A stretch of DNA of 64,000 nt. Origin: Chloroflexota bacterium. Lineage in GTDB: Bacteria > Chloroflexota > Dehalococcoidia > Lucifugimonadales > Lucifugimonadaceae. Of the stretch, positions 52,905 to 62,245 are shown in pieces. The notes beneath the pieces are model-generated. The model was not told the DNA's origin, ran no database searches, and was given only the letters and a program-made list of their open reading frames with translations. The stretch is taken from the NCBI GenBank assembly GCA_002730555.1, contig PCAM01000003.1, forward strand, positions 56,198 to 120,197. The letters run 5' to 3'. The position numbers and the translations under genes are program-made. The stretch's first letter is position 1. Each line of letters begins with the position of its first letter.

Positions 52905-54506
52905 ATGTTTGACGTCGTGATCAAAAATGGGCTTGTCCTGGACGGCACGGGAGCGCCGGGATACCGGGCTGATATCGGCGTCCGGGGCGACCGAATTGCC
53001 GCCATCGGCGATATCCCCGGCGAGGCGTCCCGGGTGATCGACAACGCTGGCTCAGTGGTTACTCCGGGGTTCATCGACCTTCACGCCCACAGCGACCTAT
53101 CGTTTCTCATCGACCCGCTCGCCGATAGCAAATTACGACAGGGCGTGACCCTGGAGTTGGTCGGCAACTGCGGCATGAGCTACTGCGCCCCGCTGAACAA
53201 GCGCACAGGCGATATCTACGCCGGCTGGCTGTCCCGCATGGGCGGCGAGCCCCAGGACGAAGGTCCGGGCTGGACCGAGTTCGGCGGCTGGCTGGACACC
53301 CTCTCAGACGCCGGTTCCGTCATCAACGTCGCGACGCAGATCGGCCACAACCAGGTCCGCAGCGCCGTGATCGGAGCGGACGCCCGCGCACCCTCGTACG
53401 AAGAAATCGAAGCGATGCGCAGGATCGTCGCTGAAGCACTTGACGCCGGGGCGATGGGCTTCTCGACCGGCCTCTACTTTCCGCCTGGCTACTACTCACT
53501 GACCGACGAGATCATCACCCTCAACCAGGAAGCGGCGGATCGCAACCGGCTGTACTCAAGCCACACGCGGTCAGAATCGGATGAACCACCGGGCCTTTTC
53601 GTGGCGCTCAACGAAGCGATCGAGATCGGCCGCCGCACGGGCGGTCGAATCGAGGTGTCTCACGTAAAGGCACACGGGCCGCGCGTGTGGGACCGCTCCT
53701 CACGGATACTCGAGACGATGCGCGACGCCCGCCGGGACGGCGTGGACGTCGCCGGAGACCAGTACCCGTACACGGCGTGCGGCACTCCGCTGAGCGGCGC
53801 GATCTTCAATCGTTGGGCGCACGATGGCGGCAGACCCGCGCTGTTGGAGCGCATCGGAGATGCCGATCTCAGGCAACGGCTGTCCGACGAGGCCGAGTAC
53901 GCGATGGTCAGATTCCAGGGCCCAGCCGGCTGTGTGATCTCCGGCTACGACCCGGACCATTCGCTGGAGGGCCAGACGCTGGCGGAAGTGGCAGAGACAC
54001 GGAACGCTGACCCCATCACGACAGCGTTCGATCTGCTGCTGGACGGAGAGGTGTCCGTAGTGCTCACGTCTATGTGCGACTCGGACGTTGACATCATCGC
54101 CGGGGGCGAGATGATCTCGGTGGCCTCAGACGGCATGTCCCTCCGCACTGAAGGTCCGCTCTCCGCCGGCAAACCACATCCTCGGAGTTACGGCACCAAC
54201 GCCCGGTTCATCCAACGCATGGTGCTTGAGCGCAACGTGGTCGGGCTGGAGGAAGCGATCCGGAAGATGACCACCCTGCCCGCCCAGCGTCTGGGCCTGG
54301 AAAACCGCGGCCGAATCGCACCCGGGGGATTCGCGGACATCGCTGTGTTCGTTCCGGAGGCCATGAAAGAACACGCAACCTTCGCCGATCCCCACCAGTA
54401 CTCGACGGGCGTATCGCACGTGCTGGTGAACGGGCGATTGGCGATTGATTCAGGCGTCCCCACGGGGAAGACGGCGGGACGCGTGATCCGGGACAACGCC
54501 GGGTAG
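52905..54506 (+). CDS. N-acyl-D-amino-acid deacylase
   Basis: 533 residues. Zn amidohydrolase releasing D-amino acids from N-acyl derivatives. Seen: IKNGLVLDGTGAPGYRADIGV start, HxH in GFIDLHAHSDLSF, metal Cys in ELVGNCGMSYC, His in YSSHTRSES and EVSHVKAHG, and Asp in ASDGMSLRTEGPL. The C-terminal beta-sandwich includes GFADIAVFVPE and HVLVNGRLAIDSG. All the expected ligands are present, unlike the paralog at 34590. Plus-strand gene, monocistronic as far as visible. Confidence 0.9.
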   Translation: MFDVVIKNGLVLDGTGAPGYRADIGVRGDRIAAIGDIPGEASRVIDNAGSVVTPGFIDLHAHSDLSFLIDPLADSKLRQGVTLELVGNCGMSYCAPLNKRTGDIYAGWLSRMGGEPQDEGPGWTEFGGWLDTLSDAGSVINVATQIGHNQVRSAVIGADARAPSYEEIEAMRRIVAEALDAGAMGFSTGLYFPPGYYSLTDEIITLNQEAADRNRLYSSHTRSESDEPPGLFVALNEAIEIGRRTGGRIEVSHVKAHGPRVWDRSSRILETMRDARRDGVDVAGDQYPYTACGTPLSGAIFNRWAHDGGRPALLERIGDADLRQRLSDEAEYAMVRFQGPAGCVISGYDPDHSLEGQTLAEVAETRNADPITTAFDLLLDGEVSVVLTSMCDSDVDIIAGGEMISVASDGMSLRTEGPLSAGKPHPRSYGTNARFIQRMVLERNVVGLEEAIRKMTTLPAQRLGLENRGRIAPGGFADIAVFVPEAMKEHATFADPHQYSTGVSHVLVNGRLAIDSGVPTGKTAGRVIRDNAG

Positions 54507-54683
54507 GCGCGTTTTGCGGCTATTGCTCCAGAAACCTTTCCGGCGTTGCCGCATCGCCTCCCTGAGATGTGCTGAACCATGTCACGAACGCATTTACGCT
54601 GCGTGGCACACTGCTCCGGTTACCGTCGTACCCGAGGGATATCGGTCGGACATCCCGAATATTGAGTCGCACAGGCTTCTGAT

Positions 54684-55574
54684 TTGATCTTTTACGAAGA
54701 CCCGGAAGAACAAAAAGGCTCATTGAAGGTGCGGGTCTTCCGCAACATCATGCTAGGCTGGGCCATGTTCATCGCCCTGTTTGGGGTCGGCGTCGTCTCG
54801 TTGTTAATCCTGTTTCCACCCGGGGAGGCGATCTACCGGTCGATAACCGGCGACAGTTGCGAAAGCGGCACTACGCACAATTCGGCGATCGACGTCGGGG
54901 ACGCCACCGTGCTGCGTATTGCCGGCGACCGTGGCGATCTATCGGTCGAAGGCAGAAATGGCCCGGCAGCGGTCCAGATTGAAGGCCGTCCCTGCGCATC
55001 CCGAGTGTCGAAGCGCCACCTCGATTCGATCGTACTGAACACCTCACGCAACGGCGACGAGATCATCGTTACGGTGGATATGCCCAGGGGGGTGGATGAC
55101 ATCCGGATGGACGTGCGGATATTCGTTCCTAATAACTTTCCCCGTGTCGAAATCACGAATTCGGACGGCCCGGTTTTCGTGTCGAACGTCCGGGAACTCC
55201 AGGCGGCGATCGGCTACGGCAGCCTGGATGCGATGCGCATCGACGGGAACGTGAGCGTGCTGGAACTTGAGGGGTCGATGTCGCTGATCGATATCGAAGG
55301 CGACGTGGCGGTGGAGTCGATACGAGGGTACGGACAGGTGGACCTTACCGGTATCGGCGGCAGTGTTGTAATTGCCGAAAACGAGAGCGGGCCGGCACGG
55401 ATCTCGGACGTTCTGGGGAACGTCACGATCGGAAGCGCCGGGTTCGGTCATCTCAACGTGATGGACGTTGCTGGAAACCTGTCCGTGCAGGAAAATCCGG
55501 GCGGGCATATCACCCTCGACGGAGTCATCGGCTCCGTCCGAATCCCCGGAAGCGAGGAACGTCCCGACACGTGA
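54684..55574 (+). CDS. Membrane-anchored beta-solenoid-like protein (DUF4097-type)
   Basis: 296 residues from a TTG start. One membrane segment at about 24-46 (MLGWAMFIALFGVGVVSLLI) after a charged N-terminus. The rest is a run of short repeats of the form VxxLExxGxVxVxxxxG (for example GNVSVLELEGSMSLIDIEGD, GSVVIAENESG, GNVTIGSAGFG, GNLSVQENPGG), typical of DUF4097-like beta-helical domains. Probably faces outside. Overlaps the following amidohydrolase start by 4 nt (GTGA). Function unknown. Confidence 0.65.
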   Translation: MIFYEDPEEQKGSLKVRVFRNIMLGWAMFIALFGVGVVSLLILFPPGEAIYRSITGDSCESGTTHNSAIDVGDATVLRIAGDRGDLSVEGRNGPAAVQIEGRPCASRVSKRHLDSIVLNTSRNGDEIIVTVDMPRGVDDIRMDVRIFVPNNFPRVEITNSDGPVFVSNVRELQAAIGYGSLDAMRIDGNVSVLELEGSMSLIDIEGDVAVESIRGYGQVDLTGIGGSVVIAENESGPARISDVLGNVTIGSAGFGHLNVMDVAGNLSVQENPGGHITLDGVIGSVRIPGSEERPDT

Positions 55575-56842
55575 TCGGACGCATAGTCTTCACAAACGTC
55601 AACGTGATCGACGGTACCGGCGGCGTGACGCACACTACCGATGTGATCGTTAACGGTTCCTCCATCGAGACCGTTGGACCATCCAACTCTGCGGGTTCCG
55701 CTGACGCCGCCCCTGCGGTGGTCAGGACCATCGACGGCCACGGCGGCTGGCTCATGCCTGGCCTCATCAACTGCCACGACCACCTGTGCAACAAATGGCT
55801 CCGGACCACGCCCGCGAACGACTACCAGTCCGCTCGTCTGCAACGTCGCCACAGCAGCCCGGGCACGCACGCGCTTGAGGCCGCCGGCAACGCCGTATGG
55901 GAGTTGTGCCAGGGAGTCACGACCGTACGGGAGCTCGGCGGTCCGGGAATAGCCATCGGACAGGAGATGTTCACAAATGTGGATGTCCGTGACGCAATCG
56001 AGTCCGGTCGAATCGCCGGTCCCCGCGTTATCGCCAGCCGCCTCATCATCGCCATGACCGGCGGGCACGGAACGCCCTGGTACGGCGTTCGAGAAGCGGA
56101 CGGCCCCGACGAAGTTCGGCAAGCGGTTCGCGAGCAGCTCAAAGGCGGCGCCGACTGCATCAAGATCATGAGCACCGCAGGGCTCGCCAACTACCCTCAC
56201 GAAAGCCCGGATACCGACGAGTACACCTTCGAAGAGCTATCGGCGGGCGCGGACGAGGCGTACCGCTTCAACAAGCTGATCACGACACATGCCATGTCCG
56301 ACTCCGCCGTGAGACGTGCCGTACGGGCAGGGATAGATACGATCGAACACGCATTTCTCGCCACAACGAAAGGTATCGAGGCGATGGCTGACGGAGGCGT
56401 GTCTTTCGTACCGACAGCACGTGTCGCGTGGCGGATGGCCCGGAACTCCCCTCCGGCGCTCGCCGAACTCCTTGAGAGCGCGGGGCATCGCTATCGAGTG
56501 CTTGAGGCTGTCGAGCTGGGTGTTCCGGTGGGAATCGGAACCGACTCGCGTTTCACGGTGTTGGAAGAGATGGAAACGCTGCTGGAATACGGCGTCCCGG
56601 TAGATACGGTGCTGCAGGGAGCGACCGGGATCGCCGCCCGGATCTGTGGACTGGCCGATTCCGGCGTGATAGCGCCGGGCAAGCGCGCCGATCTACTGCT
56701 GTTGCGGACGAATCCACTTCAGGGGTTGCGATCGGCCTTTGAAGGGCTAGAACTGGTCGTGAAAGCAGGAGAGATCGTGGTGGCATCCGATTTATCCGAC
56801 ATCCCGCTACGGCCATTACGGCCGTCCGCCCCGCTCACCTGA
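55571..56842 (+). CDS. Imidazolonepropionase/prolidase-like amidohydrolase
   Basis: 423 residues from a GTG start. Metal site: GLINCHDHLCNK (HxH), a Lys in GGADCIKIMSTAG, His in LITTHAMSD, His in TIEHAFLAT and Asp in VGIGTDSRFTVLEEM. N-terminal beta-strands FTNVNVIDGTGG and a GKRADLLLLRTNP C-terminal block frame the barrel. The family includes Xaa-Pro dipeptidases, organophosphatases and imidazolonepropionases. Coupled by overlap to the membrane-anchored protein. Confidence 0.85.
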   Translation: MIGRIVFTNVNVIDGTGGVTHTTDVIVNGSSIETVGPSNSAGSADAAPAVVRTIDGHGGWLMPGLINCHDHLCNKWLRTTPANDYQSARLQRRHSSPGTHALEAAGNAVWELCQGVTTVRELGGPGIAIGQEMFTNVDVRDAIESGRIAGPRVIASRLIIAMTGGHGTPWYGVREADGPDEVRQAVREQLKGGADCIKIMSTAGLANYPHESPDTDEYTFEELSAGADEAYRFNKLITTHAMSDSAVRRAVRAGIDTIEHAFLATTKGIEAMADGGVSFVPTARVAWRMARNSPPALAELLESAGHRYRVLEAVELGVPVGIGTDSRFTVLEEMETLLEYGVPVDTVLQGATGIAARICGLADSGVIAPGKRADLLLLRTNPLQGLRSAFEGLELVVKAGEIVVASDLSDIPLRPLRPSAPLT

Positions 56843-56904
56843 AGCGCACAGCCCCACCCGGGCTAACTCTCACTGTTAACCGTCGCTTCAAGCTAAAACC
56901 AACC

Positions 56905-56958
56905 TGAGGTGATCAAACCCACCCTCACGCGATCAAATCCACCCTGAGGCTCTCGAAG
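56905..56958. repeat. Short direct repeat plus CTGAGGCTCTCGAAG end
   Basis: GATCAAACCCACCCT (56911) and GATCAAATCCACCCT (56931) are 20 bp apart in the same orientation, followed by GAGGCTCTCGAAG, an arm of the repeat seen at 32290-32425. Confidence 0.45.
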
Positions 56959-56980
56959 CGTGGGCACTTCAACAACAGCC

Positions 56981-57172
56981 CTATCCGGGCGGTCGATGCT
57001 TTTCGATCAGTTCGACCACGATAGGGTCGAACTGGCCGTCGAGCGGGCGTTGGGCGTCGAAAAGAGCTATCGCAAGATGCGCCTGTTTCAACAAACGGTC
57101 GTAGTCAGATGTACTGCCATGCGACCCCTCGAGGTCGCCGAAAAGCGCGTCCAGATCAGACATTTCGAACAA
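56981..57172 (-). CDS. Small hypothetical protein downstream of the reductive-dehalogenase-like gene
   Basis: 63 residues. TTG at 57172 is preceded by AGGAG with 7-nt spacing. The sequence is acidic and helix-forming (MFEMSDLDALFGDLEG, then DYDRLLKQAHLAIALFDAQRP, DPIVVELIEKHRP). No membrane segment, so it is not an RdhB-type anchor. It lies 76 nt after the upstream gene's stop on the same strand, suggesting co-transcription. Family not recognised. Confidence 0.5.
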   Translation of the reverse strand: MFEMSDLDALFGDLEGSHGSTSDYDRLLKQAHLAIALFDAQRPLDGQFDPIVVELIEKHRPPG

Positions 57173-57248
57173 CGGCTCACTCCTGTTGCTACCCGGTGCA
57201 AAACGACAACGGCAATTCGAACAACCCGGTGATATCCGGGCGGTCCGA

Positions 57249-58496
57249 CTACTCGTCGCCGACGGTGGAAGTCCCTATGTCCAGGATTTCCTTCAATTCT
57301 TTGATGAACGCCGATTGTTCCTCCGGCGTAGCCCCGTCACCGTCCGCAACCTTGTCCTTGAACTGAGCGAAAAGCCACTCGTCCTTCGTCCCGTGAGGAA
57401 AATCGAACAGGCTTCGATCAAAGGACGGCAGCTCGCCAGGGCCGAAATAGCCCTTTTCACGCAACGAGAATCCTTCCAGGTTGTGAGTGCGCTTGCCGAG
57501 AACCTCGCCGGTCTCGACCCAGTGATCCATTACCGGCTTCATGCCGTAACGCTGGATCGGGCAGGCCTTCATGCAGACGGCGCAGCCCTCGTAGGTAGAC
57601 ATCACGGGCCGGCATCGGTCGTAAATCAACTTGTTCTTCTGGACGCCGCGGTACCAGACTTTGTCTCGCATGATCGCCCGCGCCGGACACCGGTCCGCGC
57701 AGACCAGGCATTCCTGGCAGAACTTGTGGACGCCGTAATCCACCGGCCCGTCGTAGGTCAGCGGTCCGTCGGTCGTGATGATCGCGAGCCGGGCGCGTGA
57801 ACCGAAGTGCGGCGACAGAAGCTGCCCGTTTGCGCCAAGTTGGCCCATGCCGGCTTCCACAAACATCGGCAAGAATGGCGAGCTGTTGTCGTTGGGGCTG
57901 TGGACCTGTGCGTGATAGCCGAGCGACCTGATGAAGTCAGCCAGCACAAGACACTGTTCATTTTCGGTCTCGTAAGTACCGAAGTGGGCGTACTCCGCTT
58001 CCAGACTGGGGAGGCTTTGCGTCTGGGCGTAGTCCTGTTCCAACGCGACGCAGATAGCGCCTTGGAATTTGGCCCACTTTTTCTTGGCTGCGAAGGTATA
58101 TCGACGGTCATACCGCGTGAACCCGACATCCCCGAAACCGAGCTCGTAAGCCTTCCGACAGATGTCCTCGGTGATATCCCTGCCAACGGGTTCGGCGGTG
58201 GGTTCGATCTCGCCTGTGACAGAAGCGGCGTCCACAAACGGCTTGTTGGCCGCTTCATGGAGCTCCCGGTACTCAAAAACCTCAGGCGTGTAGACGCTCC
58301 AGGACCATTCACGGTCCGCAGCTTTTTCTACGTTTTGAGTCTCCAGCGGATACTCCCGGCTGAAAAAATCAACGTCTTTTTCTATCTGCGGGATCCCGGG
58401 AACCCCGGCGATATCCTCCGCTATAGGGATCTCGATAATCGGATCTTCGAGCCTCGTGCCAGTACGTCGCACCACGTGATGCACTTTCTTCGGCAT
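57249..58496 (-). CDS. Reductive dehalogenase-like (RdhA/QueG superfamily) Fe-S protein, cytoplasmic
   Basis: 415 residues from the ATG at 58496 with GGAGGGAGG upstream. Corrinoid-protein superfamily of RdhA and epoxyqueuosine reductase. A cobalamin-domain-like region (AYELGFGDVGFTRYDRRY), a GQLGANGQLLSPHFGSRARLA block, then two 4Fe-4S clusters: CQECLVCADRCP (about 259-270) and CRPVMSTYEGCAVCMKACP (about 294-312). No twin-arginine signal and no anchor gene, so it is not a classic respiratory RdhA. The length and Fe-S spacing fit RdhA-like proteins better than QueG. Substrate unknown. Confidence 0.78.
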   Translation of the reverse strand: MPKKVHHVVRRTGTRLEDPIIEIPIAEDIAGVPGIPQIEKDVDFFSREYPLETQNVEKAADREWSWSVYTPEVFEYRELHEAANKPFVDAASVTGEIEPTAEPVGRDITEDICRKAYELGFGDVGFTRYDRRYTFAAKKKWAKFQGAICVALEQDYAQTQSLPSLEAEYAHFGTYETENEQCLVLADFIRSLGYHAQVHSPNDNSSPFLPMFVEAGMGQLGANGQLLSPHFGSRARLAIITTDGPLTYDGPVDYGVHKFCQECLVCADRCPARAIMRDKVWYRGVQKNKLIYDRCRPVMSTYEGCAVCMKACPIQRYGMKPVMDHWVETGEVLGKRTHNLEGFSLREKGYFGPGELPSFDRSLFDFPHGTKDEWLFAQFKDKVADGDGATPEEQSAFIKELKEILDIGTSTVGDE

Positions 58497-58718
58497 GGGG
58501 GCCTCCCTCCTCAAGTCGCGATGCGCACTATATAACGCGCCCGTCAATAATGTTTGCCGGAACTCGGCGCGGGCGGCTTCCAGCCCAGCCTCAACCACGG
58601 TCGACAATCCCGGGAATGTCACGGCCAGGCATCAAAAAACCGATCTGTACTCAAACTAGCGGTAGGTGGGATGACTGCCCCGCCCGTATCACATGACGGA
58701 TCACGACGGCAAAACCGC

Positions 58719-58958
58719 CTATCCCAGGAAACTCAGAACCAGCCCGACGATGCTCAGTACCCCGCCAGCGACCCGTTCCCGGACCCTACTCACCACGGAT
58801 TCTTCGTCCCTGCCCATCGGCACGCCACGCATCCGCAATCTCTGCTCATAACGCTCCCGGCCGGAACGGGACGATGGCCGCCCCAGTCGCGCCATCTGAT
58901 GGGGCAACAACAGGAACAACGGCCCGATCACCAGGAACAAAATCCCGATCGCAATCAT
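58719..58958 (-). CDS. Small two-helix membrane protein
   Basis: 79 residues from the ATG at 58958 (AAGGT upstream); a longer frame to 59051 is rejected because its start is Cys/Trp-rich and lacks a ribosome binding site. A hydrophobic N-terminal helix (MIAIGILFLVIGPLFLLLP) and a C-terminal one (AGGVLSIVGLVLSFLG) flank a strongly basic loop. Family not recognised. Confidence 0.55.
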   Translation of the reverse strand: MIAIGILFLVIGPLFLLLPHQMARLGRPSSRSGRERYEQRLRMRGVPMGRDEESVVSRVRERVAGGVLSIVGLVLSFLG

Positions 58959-59098
58959 CGCCCGACCTTTCGCGTGGTGCGTCTCCCATCGCTTCCAGCA
59001 GCACGCATGACTTGTCGCCTCCCGTTCGATTCTCCCTGACTTCGCGCCCACCGTACAGTTGAGCGGCCTCCCCGATCAATTTCCAACACGGCCTTCAC

Positions 59099-59702
59099 GT
59101 GTCAATAATCGCTGCGGTCAATCCCCCTGGATGTATTGGCAGAATGTACGGGATCACGGTCCTACAAATGACGGAACACGCCGGGCGCAACCTGGCGACC
59201 CTGGCGCGCTCCGTATTTTTCGATGGCGCCGCAACCGGACGGAACGTACTGGTGGTGGCTGGTCCGGGAGGAAATGGCGACGGCGGACTATCGGCGACCC
59301 GACAGCTTCACAACTTGGGCGCAAACGTCACGCTCATGCTGACGGCGCCCTGAATCGCGTGACGCCGCAAGTGTCGATTCACTTGAGTACGCTGCAGGCC
59401 AGCGAAATCCAGGTCCTCCACGCCGACGATCCGTACCTGAGCTGGCAGGGTCTCGTGATCGACTCGATATTCCGATACGGCCTGCGGGGCGACCCACACG
59501 GGGGCACGGAAACCCTGATCGAAAAGATCGCTGCGTCTGGTGTCTCGGCCCTCTGGAACGATCTCCCGACAGGCATCGAGGCGACCTCTACTTCGGCAAT
59601 AGGGCGATCCCGCCCGACCTTTACGGGAGGAGTTTCCCGGAGCTTGGCCCCGCAGCGATGAACGCGAATCCGTTTGAGAAGAGCGAAATCGTCAGAATCT
59701 AG
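59099..59702 (+). pseudogene. nnrE: Frameshifted NAD(P)H-hydrate epimerase (YjeF N-terminal domain) remnant
   Basis: Three consecutive frames carry pieces of one family. Frame 1 (to 59353): YGITVLQMTEHAGRNLATLA, then VLVVAGPGGNGDGGLSATRQ, ending at TGA after LMLTAP. Frame 2 (from about 59350): LNRVTPQVSIHLS, LVIDSIFRYGLRGDPHGG, ALWNDLPTGIEATS. Frame 3 (from about 59580): GDLYFGNRAIPPDLYG ending FEKSEIVRI and TAG. In order they match the epimerase fold, with the region between the last two shortened. At least two frameshifts; the kinase domain is absent. Confidence 0.75.
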
Positions 59703-59819
59703 TGATCTGCCGCCCACTTTGGAAGGGAAGGCGGGCATACTGGCCTCGGCCCGCCACTCATCAAGGGCCAACCCGTACCCCGATCCCGTTTTTCGCCGCC
59801 GCCGGAGATTCTTCCAACC

Positions 59820-60986
59820 GTGAACATCAAGTCGATCAGGGTCATTCCGCTTGGCTACCAGAAGGACTTCCCCGTCCTGAACCGGGCCTTTGCGCTGGTC
59901 CGAATCGAGACCGATTCCGGGATTATCGGTTACGGTGAGGCGTCGACCTCCTACGGGCATTTTTACCCCACCGTGATGAAGACGATGGTTGACGATATCC
60001 TGACACCCGCGCTCCACGGTAAAGATCCGCTTGAGATACGGCTCCGAAAGAAAGAGATGGAGCGATATCTCAACCCGTGGCTCGGCGTAAACGGCATCTC
60101 CGCACAGGTGATTGGGGCGATGGAAACCGCGTTGTGGGACATCAAAGGCAAGGCGCTCGGAGTGCCGGTGAATCAGCTGCTCGGTGGGAAGATCGTGGAC
60201 TCCATCCCGCTCTATATGACGGGCAGCACGTTTCCAGAAAAAGACGCCGCCTGGCACGGGCAGTTCTTTGACCAGGCGCTGGAACTTGGTTTTGTTGGAG
60301 TCAAAACGCGCATCGCGTCCGGCGCAGCCAGAGACATGGAGCAGGTGGAGGGCGTGCGTGAGCACATCGGCCCCGACATCAAACTCATGGTGGACGCCTA
60401 CTGCAACTACGGCGTTGAGTCCGCCATCAGGATCGCCAAGCACATGGGCGACCTGGATGTTTTCTGGTTCGAGGAGCCGATACCCCAGACCTGGGTCAAG
60501 GGGCTGGCAAGGTTGGCGGCCGCGTCCCCGGTTTCGATCGCCGTGGGTGAACGGGTGTACTCAGTGCACCAGTTCGAGGAGCTGGCCGACTACCATGCCG
60601 CAGACTACTGGCAGCCGGACGTGACGGTTTGCGGAGGGCTGCTGGAGTGCCTGGAAGTGGTCGGATTAGCGAAGGCGAACGACATCCGGGTGTTCCCGCA
60701 TATCGGCGGTCTCACGGCGGTAGGCCAGGCGGCAAATATGCACTTCGCATCCTTGGTCGACGAGGTGATTCTCGAGTACGACGGATCGGAATATCAACCG
60801 TTGCGTGACGATATCCTGACAGACCCGATCTTCGATCTCGATCACGTGAAGGACGGCAAGCTGGCCATCCCGGATGGGCCCGGACTGGGGATCGAGATCG
60901 ACGAATCGAAGTTCGAGGACTACCCCTACATCCCCGGAAACATTTACCCCGACATCTATCCACAGCTGGGTTCCGGAACACTCTAG
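59820..60986 (+). CDS. Mandelate racemase/muconate lactonizing enzyme family protein
   Basis: 388 residues from a GTG start. Capping domain VRIETDSGIIGYGEASTSYG. Barrel: METALWDIKGKALGVPVNQLLGG; Lys of VGVKTRIASG (KxR); metal ligands Asp in LMVDAYCNYG, Glu in FWFEEPIP and Glu in AVGERVYS; general-base His in VFPHIGGLT. The Lys-and-His layout fits mandelate racemase-like sugar acid dehydratases or racemases. Distinct from the enolase-superfamily gene at 31017, which has KIH at the Lys site. Confidence 0.88.
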   Translation: MNIKSIRVIPLGYQKDFPVLNRAFALVRIETDSGIIGYGEASTSYGHFYPTVMKTMVDDILTPALHGKDPLEIRLRKKEMERYLNPWLGVNGISAQVIGAMETALWDIKGKALGVPVNQLLGGKIVDSIPLYMTGSTFPEKDAAWHGQFFDQALELGFVGVKTRIASGAARDMEQVEGVREHIGPDIKLMVDAYCNYGVESAIRIAKHMGDLDVFWFEEPIPQTWVKGLARLAAASPVSIAVGERVYSVHQFEELADYHAADYWQPDVTVCGGLLECLEVVGLAKANDIRVFPHIGGLTAVGQAANMHFASLVDEVILEYDGSEYQPLRDDILTDPIFDLDHVKDGKLAIPDGPGLGIEIDESKFEDYPYIPGNIYPDIYPQLGSGTL

Positions 60987-61000
60987 TTCGAGCAGCGGAT

Positions 61001-61036
61001 CTCCCACTCCCAGCGGGAGAGGGCTGGGGTGAGGGA
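61001..61036. repeat. CTCCC-GGGAGAGGGCTGGGGTGAGGG repeat
   Basis: CTCCCACTCCCAGCGGGAGA and GGGCTGGGGTGAGGG form a copy of the family at 30908. It overlaps the assigned start of the adenosine deaminase-like gene, which casts doubt on that start. Confidence 0.65.
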
Positions 61037-62105
61037 AAAACATGACTTTCCCGGTCGCCAATCTTTGACATCAACATACCTCGACTTTCGCGACTGGTGC
61101 CGCCAGCTCCCCAAAGTAGAGCTGCACCTGCACCTTGAGGGCGCTATCCCCATCCCGGCCCTCTGGGAGTTGATCCAGAAGTACGGTGGCGACTCGCGCG
61201 TGCCGGACGAAAACGCGCTGCGTGAGTACTTCCGGTTCCGTGACTTCCCGCACTTTCTCGAACTGTGGATCTGGAAGAACCAGTTTCTCCAGGAGTACGA
61301 AGACTTCACGTTCTTCAGCGCTGGCGTGGCCGAGTCGCTCAAAGCGGAAAACATTCAGTACGCTGAGGCCTTCTTCTCACCGGGCCGTTTCAAGCAGGAG
61401 GGTTTCGATACCGCCAGGATGCTTGAGTCGGTTCGCGCCGGGTTGGACAGCGTCTCCGGCGTCGAGGTGGCGCTGATCCCCGATCTTGTGCGCGACCTGG
61501 GTCCGGAGTACGCCTCGGGCGTGCTGGACGAGATATCCGAGTTGCGATCCCTCGGGGTGATCGGAGTGGGTCTTGGCGGGTCGGAGCACACACACCCGCC
61601 CGAGCTGTACACCGATGTGTATCGACGGGCGAGGGACATGGGACTTCACGCCACCGCCCACGCCGGGGAAGCCGCCGGAGCGGAGAGCGTCTGGGGCGCC
61701 ATCAACTCGCTGGAGGTGGAGCGAATCGGCCACGGCATTCGCGCCATCGAGGACGCCGATCTGATGCGTCACCTGGCCGAAACGGGGTTGCCGATCGAGA
61801 TGTGTCCGCTATCGAACGTCGCAACCCGAGTCGTTGAGTCCGTAGCGGTCCACCCCATCAGGAAATTCTTGGATCGAGGTCTGATGGTCACGGTGAATTC
61901 GGACGATCCCGCTATGTTCGGGAACTCGCTCAGCCAGGACTTCATGGCGCTCATGACCGAGCTCTCATTCACCCCGGCCGAAGTGCGGACACTCATCCTG
62001 AACGGCATATGGTCCTCGTGGCTTGATCCGGACCAAAAACGGGCGTTAGAAACTACGTTCACCCGAAGCGCGACGTGGTTAGAAACCCCGGTCGACCATC
62101 GGTAA
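61029..62105 (+). CDS. Adenosine deaminase family protein
   Basis: 358 residues from a GTG at 61029; a TTG near 61067 just before TSTYLDFRDW is an alternative because the first codons lie in a repeat. Zn site: LPKVELHLHLEGAIP (HxH), TAHAGEAAGAESV with catalytic Glu downstream of His, RIGHGIRAIED, and NSDDPAMFG with two Asp. The FRFRDFPHFLELW segment and length fit ADA-like deaminases including aminodeoxyfutalosine or adenine deaminases. It follows the enolase-superfamily gene by 42 bp. Confidence 0.87.
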   Translation: MREKHDFPGRQSLTSTYLDFRDWCRQLPKVELHLHLEGAIPIPALWELIQKYGGDSRVPDENALREYFRFRDFPHFLELWIWKNQFLQEYEDFTFFSAGVAESLKAENIQYAEAFFSPGRFKQEGFDTARMLESVRAGLDSVSGVEVALIPDLVRDLGPEYASGVLDEISELRSLGVIGVGLGGSEHTHPPELYTDVYRRARDMGLHATAHAGEAAGAESVWGAINSLEVERIGHGIRAIEDADLMRHLAETGLPIEMCPLSNVATRVVESVAVHPIRKFLDRGLMVTVNSDDPAMFGNSLSQDFMALMTELSFTPAEVRTLILNGIWSSWLDPDQKRALETTFTRSATWLETPVDHR

Positions 62106-62195
62106 CGCCCCGAATCGGAGGTTAAATGCCCGCGAAGGCGGCCGTTTCGTCTGACGTATCGGCTCAGACGGTGTCCCGGGTAATGCTAATAATCA

Positions 62196-62233
62196 ACGTA
62201 AAGGGCCTCGCAAATATGCGAGGTCCTTTACGT
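62196..62233. terminator. Long hairpin between the deaminase gene and tRNA-Arg
   Basis: CGTAAAGGGCCTCGCA and TGCGAGGTCCTTTACG pair over about 16 positions with one mismatch and an AATA loop. It lies at the 3' side of both the plus-strand deaminase and the minus-strand tRNA-Arg and can serve both. On the minus strand TTGATTATT follows. Confidence 0.65.
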
Positions 62234-62245
62234 GCCATTTAGCTT

